Of a DNA stretch of 64,000 nt, positions 57,779 through 64,000 are shown piece by piece (position 1 is the stretch's first letter; the number at the start of each line of letters is the position of its first letter). A program made the position numbers and the translations under genes. The DNA comes from Symsagittifera roscoffensis (taxonomy: Eukaryota; Xenacoelomorpha; Acoela; Convolutidae). Location of the stretch: NCBI RefSeq assembly GCF_963678635.1, contig NC_087065.1, positions 25,751,254 through 25,815,253 on the forward strand. The letters run 5' to 3'. The notes beneath the pieces were generated by a model. It saw only the letters and a program-made list of their open reading frames with translations. It searched no databases and was not told the DNA's origin.

Positions 57779-59280
57779 CATTGAAGGAATTAGCCCGAAC
57801 AAAGAGTATTTATTTGTCAGACCAAATAAAAAAAAAACAAATTACTCACTGTTTTCAAATCTGATTATTGTGTCGACGTTTTATTGAATTTGATTCAATT
57901 TTGAGATAATTTGGTGAAATTTTGGGATATAAACTCAATGGGTGGTTTATGTAAGCTACCTGGTTTTACTAAATTAATCATATCTCCATAGCTTTTGATG
58001 GGTCAGGTGAGATTAAAGTGTGAAACTTGGAATCTAGTTAAAACTTCGCAAGAGCTCATGAGTTGAATAATTTGAAGAAAAAAAATCGTTTAAGTAGGTT
58101 TGCTTAATGTGACGCCAAATTGAAGCATTCATACAAATTATAGTTTTATTGCTAGTGTTTTGTGTTGGCTCAATGACTTGGAATGGAAAAATTGAGTTTG
58201 TGACTATTAAACAGAGATTAAAGAAGGGCGAACCATAATCAGAAACATGCCGTCACGGACGGGTCTAGTACTAGTAGTGTGATATTCTTGGGAAGGCCGA
58301 GGCCACAATTTCGCTTGCGGGAAAGAATGGATTCGTAACAAGGCGTTAACACCCTCGAGCTAGAAGGTAGACCTATAAAACTATGAGTAAAAGGTCGATA
58401 AACGTGGATAAAATTATAAATATACCCTGCCACCTGTGAAACTATACTGTCTATATTGAGACTATGTTTACTTGAGGACAGACTGAACACAAATCAAAAC
58501 AAGTTTAAATTGTTTAATTCTGGCGTGTTCATTGAGGCTTACCTTCAGTGTGGAATTATGACGTCGACTGAAAAGTTGCGGAAGTCTTGGACTAGAAAAG
58601 ATTTCAGGGAGTTGGAAAGATTTCACTCAATTTGTTTGCGGAAAAACTCAGTATAGGTTTAGTTTAGCTGACCACTGGTCCATGAAGTATAAAACAAACA
58701 AGGAAATAAAAATACAGAAGTAGGATAAGTTATAAAGTAGCCAGAAAATGTTGGTAAAATACTTAAAGGTAAGAATAATAAAGGTAACAAATTTTAGAAA
58801 GGGAAACAAAAGACAGATCTGACAAACCATCAGTTGAACCAAGAGCGATTCGCACACAGGTAGGTTAGAGGACAGTTGCCCGTCTTATCCATCGTCTTAG
58901 CAGAAATCAACAACGCTAAAATCTAAAAATCGAGCCCAAAGCTGTAAGCTTCAAACTAACGTTTGAAACCAAGTTTTGGGAAGAAAAGCAGGAAAAACAA
59001 ATCAGCAAGTTGACTAATAATAACATATACCGATGTACCTAAAATTGTCCAGCGTAAAATTTTTAGGCATGGAAAGAGTTATTGTCATCTTACCCGAGAA
59101 ACAAAAAACTGTATATTTGTAATCACGTTGTTTATTAAAATTAGTGAACAGCTTGCTAATTTGAGCTTCTGCTCGACTTCTGCTTTTGATCGAGTCTGCT
59201 TTTGGGCCACAATCTGCGAGGATGGAGTAGATTGGCGTAACGTGAAAAAGGAAGCATGGGTATTTGGTTTATAAAATAAC
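57779..59280. other. AT-rich spacer, no recognisable feature
   Basis: Frames on both strands are under 85 codons and lack domains; no RNA gene or repeat noted. Confidence 0.5.
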
Positions 59281-59362
59281 TAATACCCCTTGCTTATTGT
59301 TCCTTCCGTTCTTTTCAAGTGCTTATGGGGTAGCATAGGATTAAAGAACAACACCTTTGATT

Positions 59363-59440
59363 AGCAGCACTCAGATAAACTTTTGATTTTCGTTTCCGTC
59401 TGAGCACTGGTCTGTCTTCAGAGCAGATCTGTGTCTTGGG
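59363..59440. repeat. Conserved header motif, copy 1
   Basis: TTTCCGTCTGAGCACTGGTC and TTCAGAGCAGATCTGTG are shared with 59655-59712 and 61921-61972. This is the best-conserved stretch of the region, while flanking sequence has drifted. A second copy 288 bp downstream means unit 1 carries the motif twice. Confidence 0.8.
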
Positions 59441-59654
59441 GCTAGAAAGTACTAACACCAAACAAACAGACACAAGAACAATTGTTTGATCTCACTTTAG
59501 AATTAAATGTTCAATGACCGGTTACTAATCTAAAAAAATTATCCGAGAATAAAAAAGACATGCTCAAAGATCAAATCACTGTCATGTGATTATGATGAAA
59601 GTTTAAGTAGAGCACGGTAAGGGGGTGAAATTGTCTGGGTTGCCGGGTCGATAA

Positions 59655-59712
59655 GCTTTTGATTTTGGTTTCCGTCTGAGCACTGGTCCTGCTTCAGAGC
59701 AGATCTGTGCCT
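59655..59712. repeat. Conserved header motif, copy 2
   Basis: Same core as copies 1 and 3: TTTTGATTTTGGTTTCCGTC, TGAGCACTGGTCCTGCTTCA and GAGCAGATCTGTGC in succession. It lacks the AGCAGCACTCAG lead-in of the other copies. Confidence 0.8.
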
Positions 59713-59939
59713 TGGTAGTAGGAAACTAATACAAACAAACAAACTTAAGAACAAACATTCGATTTCTTTTTATAATTAAATGTTCAGCGCCCGGTTTATT
59801 TGTGAATCTAATCTGAACAATTTATCCAAGAATCCAAAAAACACGAACAAAAAAATTCAAACATGATGAAATTTCTAAGGAGAGCCCAGGAAGGAGGCAG
59901 AGTCTTCTGGCTTGCCGGGTAGAATTTCGCGCTTTGTCG

Positions 59940-61440
59940 GTCGCGTTTATGTTAATTCAATGACCAAAAATACATAGAAAAATTAATTGCTACAATAATT
60001 GACAATTAGTTGCGGCATGATCGAGAACTAAGTCGCGACATAGTGAGAAAATTAGCCAATTCTAGGTCGAAAAATTAGTCGCGCCATAGTCGAAAAATTG
60101 TATAGTCAAAATTAATTTTTGACCATGACGAATACAATTTTTTGATCATGCCGCGTTGACCTAGACTCGACAAATTTTTTGACTATGTCGCGACTAAGTT
60201 TTCGAGCACGCTTAGAAAAAGTTGTCACGGTATGGTCAAAAATTTAGTCGCGACATGGTCAAAAATTAGTGGCGACATAAAAAATGAGTCGTGACATGGT
60301 AGATCGAAACTTACTCCTGGATATGTCAAAAGTTAGGCAGCTGGTCAAAAAATTATTCACAATAAGGACAAAAAAGTAGTCGCGCCATGTTTAAAAAAAT
60401 TGTCACGGTATGTTCAAAAATTTAGTCGCGAAACTTTCTTGCGAAACAGTCAAAAACAGTAAGAATTGCGGCTCGCTCAGTGGTCGAAAAAGTAGTCGCG
60501 GCCTGGTCGAAAGAATTTTCGCGGCCTGGTCAAAGTCTAATGACGAATGATCAAATACTTAGTGGCGGCATAATCAAAAATTTCTTCGCGACATCGTGAA
60601 AAATTGAGTGGTAGTTAATCAAAATATTACCTACAGCATAAAAGAAGTTTGGTCGCAGCTTGTTCAAAAAAACAATTGCGACATGCTAAAAAATAAATCA
60701 CAGATTGGCCAAAGTTTTAATTAGTGATGATCGAAAAATTGAAGGTTGCATAATCGAAAATTTGGTCGCACCAGGGGTCAAAAAAATGTTATTGCGATCA
60801 GGTCGAAAAAAATTCCGACCTGTTAAAAAAAATTAGTCAAACATTTAGTCACAGCACAGTCGTAATTAATTTGTCGCGACCTGGACAAAAATTAGTAGTG
60901 TCATGGTCAAAAGCATGACACTTCTTAGTCCAGGCATGGTCACATTTTAGTCGAACACGGTCAAAAAATTAGTCGCAGCATGAACAAAAACTATTCGCGG
61001 CTGGGTCGAAATCCTATTTACGATATGATTGAAAAATTAGTCACGGCATAGCCAAAAATTTGTCGCAAAAAAGTCAAAAACTAATTGTGACTTAGTCATA
61101 AAACAGTCGCAGCGAAGAAAAACATAAGTCACGATGATTAAAACATCACTCTTAGTATGTTATACAAAATTTCTTCAACTGTGAAAAAATTCTATCATCA
61201 TGATTGAAAAAACAATTGTGACCGGGTCAAATTATTAGCCGCGGCATGGTCAAAAACTAGTCGGCCCATGGTCACAAAATTAGTTGCGACAAGAAGAAAA
61301 AACTAGTCATGGCATGGTCAAAATGTTAATCATATTGTTTGCGGCGTTGTCCAAAGTTAAGCGCATTGCGGTCGAAAGGTAGTCGCGGTATGGTAAAAAA
61401 AATTTGTCGGGACGTGGTAGAAAATTTAGTGCTTGAGCCT
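59940..61440. repeat. Diverged short-repeat field 1
   Basis: Dozens of degenerate copies of a word like TTAGTCGCGACATGGTCAAA, spaced irregularly about 20-35 bp apart, with the CG-rich core GTCGCG or GTCGCGGC and a GGTCAAAAA tail most constant. No reading frame persists. Too diverged for a simple minisatellite. Confidence 0.85.
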
Positions 61441-61840
61441 TTTAGTCTCGAGAGGTTCTAATTTAACGTTCGATCTTTTAGTCTCGAGAGTTCTAAAAAT
61501 TTGGTCTTGAAACATTAAATGCCAAACAGCTAGCGTTACTCTTGAAGATGAAAATTTTTGAAATTACGTTTTTAATTTTGCCGGATTTTTTGCTTCAAAG
61601 ACTGCAAACAGTTGCAAATTGCAACAAAAATCTTTAATTTCAATGTGTACTAGCTAGACCAGCTTTTTTGCCGGTCATACACAAGACGGACTTGAGGAGG
61701 CTTACGAATGGTCCCCACAACCACTTTAAAAAATTGTTTGGCTTGCAAAAAAATTTCGAAAAAAAAAATGCTTAGACAAAATCAAGACAATTAATTAGCC
61801 GGCGCGCCAATAGGAGTATCAAATATCACCTTACTTAACC

Positions 61841-63937
61841 TTTTTCTGTTTTTTCAAGTATTCATATGGTAACATTGGAGTAAATAACAACACAATTGAT
61901 CAGCAGCACTCAGATAAACTTTGATTTTGTTTTCCGTCTGAGCACAGGTCTTGCTTCAGAGCAGATCTGTACCTTGATGCTAGAAATTGCGATTAACAAA
62001 CAAACGAACTTTAGAACATAGTGTTGATATCCTTTTATAATTCAATGTTCAATGTCTAATTATACTTGTGAATCTAATCAAAAAACATCATCCCAAAGTC
62101 CGAAAACAACACAAAAATCAATTATTTTCCATTTGAACATGATGAAAAACTTTAAGAGAGACCGGTGAGAAGGTTGAAGCTTCTGGCTTCCGGGTCAAAT
62201 GACGCACTTTGTTGGCTGTGCCTATGTAAATTCCACAATCAAAAAACGTTAGGTGTAAAAGTTGAAAAGTTATTTGCTACATAATCCAAAATTCAATTGC
62301 AGCATAATAAAAAAGTCGCGACATAACGAAAAAATTCACTGCGACATGGACTAAAAACGGGCGCGGCCGGTCAAAAAATGAATAGCGTCATAATTAAATA
62401 AATAGTTGCGCTACGGTCAAAAACTGGTCGCATTATTTTTAAAAATCTAGTAGCCGATGATCCAAAAATTAGTCGCGGCATTTGAAAAGTTAGTCAAGTC
62501 ATGGTGCTAAAAAATAATTAGTCTTGGTAGTCGCCAATGATCCAAAAATTAGTCACGGCATTTGAAAAGTTAGTCAAGTCATGGTGCTAAAAAATAATTA
62601 GTCTTGGTAGTCGCCAATGATCCAAAAATTAGTCACGGCATTTGAAAAATTAGTCAAGTCAAGGTGCTAGGAAACTACACTCCGTTCAAAAAATTAATCG
62701 CGACATGGTCAAAAAATCATTCGCGGGATGATCGGAAAAATATTTGCTTCATGGTCAAAAATTACTCGCGGCTTGGTAAAAATTTTGCCGATAACACTCA
62801 AAAAATTAATTGCGACCTAGACAAAGTTTTATTGCGACCTGGTCAAAAATGTAGTCACGGCATGTTCAAAAAATTACTTGCGTCATGGTCAAAATCGCGG
62901 CTTGGTCAAAAAGTTATTCGCGAAAAGTCAAAAAAAATTAGAAGCAATGAGGACAAAATGTTTCATTCACGGTGTGGTAAAAAAAATCGCGGGCGGCTTA
63001 GTTGAACAAGTAAGTCGCGGTATAATCGAAACATTATTCACGCTAAAATCAAGCATTTAATCGCAATAAGTTCGAAGAAGTAGTCGCAGATGATCCATAA
63101 TTTAACCGTGGCTTAGTTGATAACTTAATTGGGTACCAGTCCACAAATATTTTGGCATGTTCATAAAATTGGTCGGGGCATAGTCGAAAAATTAATCGCA
63201 ACATGGTCGAAAAAATAATTGCGGCATTGTCAAAAAATTGTCGCGTCATTGTCAAAAAATAGTTGCGGCATGGTCGAAATTTGTTTGCGTTATGATCATT
63301 GAATTGTCACTAAACAGTGAAAAAATTAAATGCCACCTGTTCAAAAATTAGTTACGACTTAATCATAGAATTATTTGATGTTTCTTGAATTCAAAAAATT
63401 AGTCCTGTCATGTTTTAAATATAATTCGCTGGAGAAAAAATTAATGGTAAAAAATACAAGAATTAGGCGTAAGAAGGACAAAAAAAATTCAATCACGATG
63501 CGGCAAACTTTCGAAAAAGTGGTCGCGGCTTAGTCAAAAAATAATCGCAACATAGTCAAAAAACTAATTGATGCAAAATTATTCGCATTACCAAAAAAAA
63601 CTTGGCCGCAATCCGATCAAAAAATTAGTCGCGGATGATCCAAAATTTTGTCGTGGCTTGGTTGAAAACTTAGTCAAGTTCTGGTACAAAAAATAGGGCA
63701 TGTTTAAAAATTTAGTCGCAACATGTTCGTATAAAGTAATGCGACATGGTCAAAAAACAGTTTGCGTCATGTTCAGAAATTTGTCGCCAAACAATCAAAA
63801 AGTTATTTGCGACCTGCTGAAGAAAAAAGTCGCGTCATGGTCGAAAAAACTAGAAAATTTTTTTAAAAAACTTCTGGGAAAACAATGGAGACAAAAAATT
63901 AGTAAAAACGCTAACAAACAACGAGTACCATTTTAGC
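61841..63937. repeat. Macro-repeat unit 2 (~2.10 kb)
   Basis: Begins with the header (motif copy 3 at about 61902-61975) and contains a second short-repeat field (about 62270-63900). It is shorter than unit 1, mainly because motif copy 2 and the tail are missing. The next unit starts 2098 bp later, judged from the GATCA word (61898 to 63996). Confidence 0.75.
62270..63900. repeat. Diverged short-repeat field 2
   Basis: Same word family as field 1. Within it a segment with GATCCAAAAATTAGTC, GGCATTTGAAAAGTTAGTCA and AATAATTAGTCTTGGTAGTC is tandemly repeated nearly exactly two to three times at about 62456-62670 (step near 76 bp). This shows that new local amplification continues inside the old field. 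Confidence 0.85.
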
Positions 63938-64000
63938 GAATGTTCTTTTTTCCCAGTGCTCATGTCGTACACTTGATTTTAAAAACAAAACCACTGATCA
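63938..64000. repeat. Start of macro-repeat unit 3 (cut by window end)
   Basis: The last bases (CCCAGTGCTCATGTCGTACA, then AAAACAAAACCACTGATCA) align with the headers at about 59310 and 61850. The next bases should be the AGCAGCACTCAG word. Confidence 0.6.

Larger units (their letters stand above)
59281..61840. repeat. Macro-repeat unit 1 (~2.54 kb)
   Basis: Starts with a header (TTTTCAAGTGCTTATGGGG-like, then AGCAGCACTCAGATAAAC at 59363) that recurs at about 61850-61920 and, partly, at 63940-64000. Header spacing is 2539 bp (59362 to 61901). The unit body is a field of short diverged repeats (about 59940-61440), followed by a unique tail. Confidence 0.75.

Overview
The window is AT-rich, gene-poor DNA from an invertebrate animal (a nematode-like genome would fit, but nothing fixes the species). 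I recognise no host gene. Everything identifiable is mobile or repetitive DNA, and the central 37.8 kb reads as one nested structure.

Layout. (1) 1-5815: two diverged direct copies of a 2-3 kb non-coding segment; the second copy has an extra 1.1 kb and a perfect hairpin. (2) 8424-9077: a MITE-like element with two strong internal foldbacks. (3) 10146-47954, minus strand: a decayed Ty1/copia-type LTR retrotransposon. It has about 140-bp LTRs at both ends (TG...CA, roughly 85% alike), a candidate initiator-tRNA-Met primer site beside the 5' LTR, gag remnants with a CCHC-like knuckle, and RT and RNase H remnants beside the 3' LTR. Its middle has been expanded: a ~643-bp internal segment forms about 25 tandem copies (16.5-33.2 kb and 42.9-46.6 kb), and a larger gag-to-integrase block is repeated head to tail with the same junction three times. 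(4) 13965-16425: a 2461-bp TG...CA insertion flanked by TTTTT, probably a solo LTR. Its empty site is visible in a paralogous repeat copy at 18.25 kb. (5) 33163-42878, plus strand: a BEL/Pao retrotransposon inserted into one satellite monomer with a perfect 5-bp duplication (GTTAG). It has 464/465-bp LTRs (about 3% divergent), a primer binding site, a polypurine tract, gag, protease, RT, RNase H and integrase. gag-pol is broken by four in-frame stops and at least three frameshifts; a separate 214-aa ORF ahead of gag is open throughout.

Inferred order of events: the copia-type element inserted (LTRs about 15% apart), its internal region amplified into a satellite, then the solo-LTR and BEL/Pao elements landed in it (BEL LTRs about 3% apart). 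(6) 47955-59280: mostly unassigned AT-rich DNA with a recent 529-bp tandem duplication at 52328-53367. (7) 59281-64000: a macro-repeat of about 2.5 and 2.1 kb units whose bodies are highly diverged short repeats built on a GTCGCGACATGGTCAAAAA-like word.

The most notable items are the retrotransposon that has grown a satellite inside itself, a tRNA-like segment with perfect A and B boxes in both BEL/Pao LTRs, and the extra ORF upstream of the BEL/Pao gag. All identities and divergences quoted were judged by eye.
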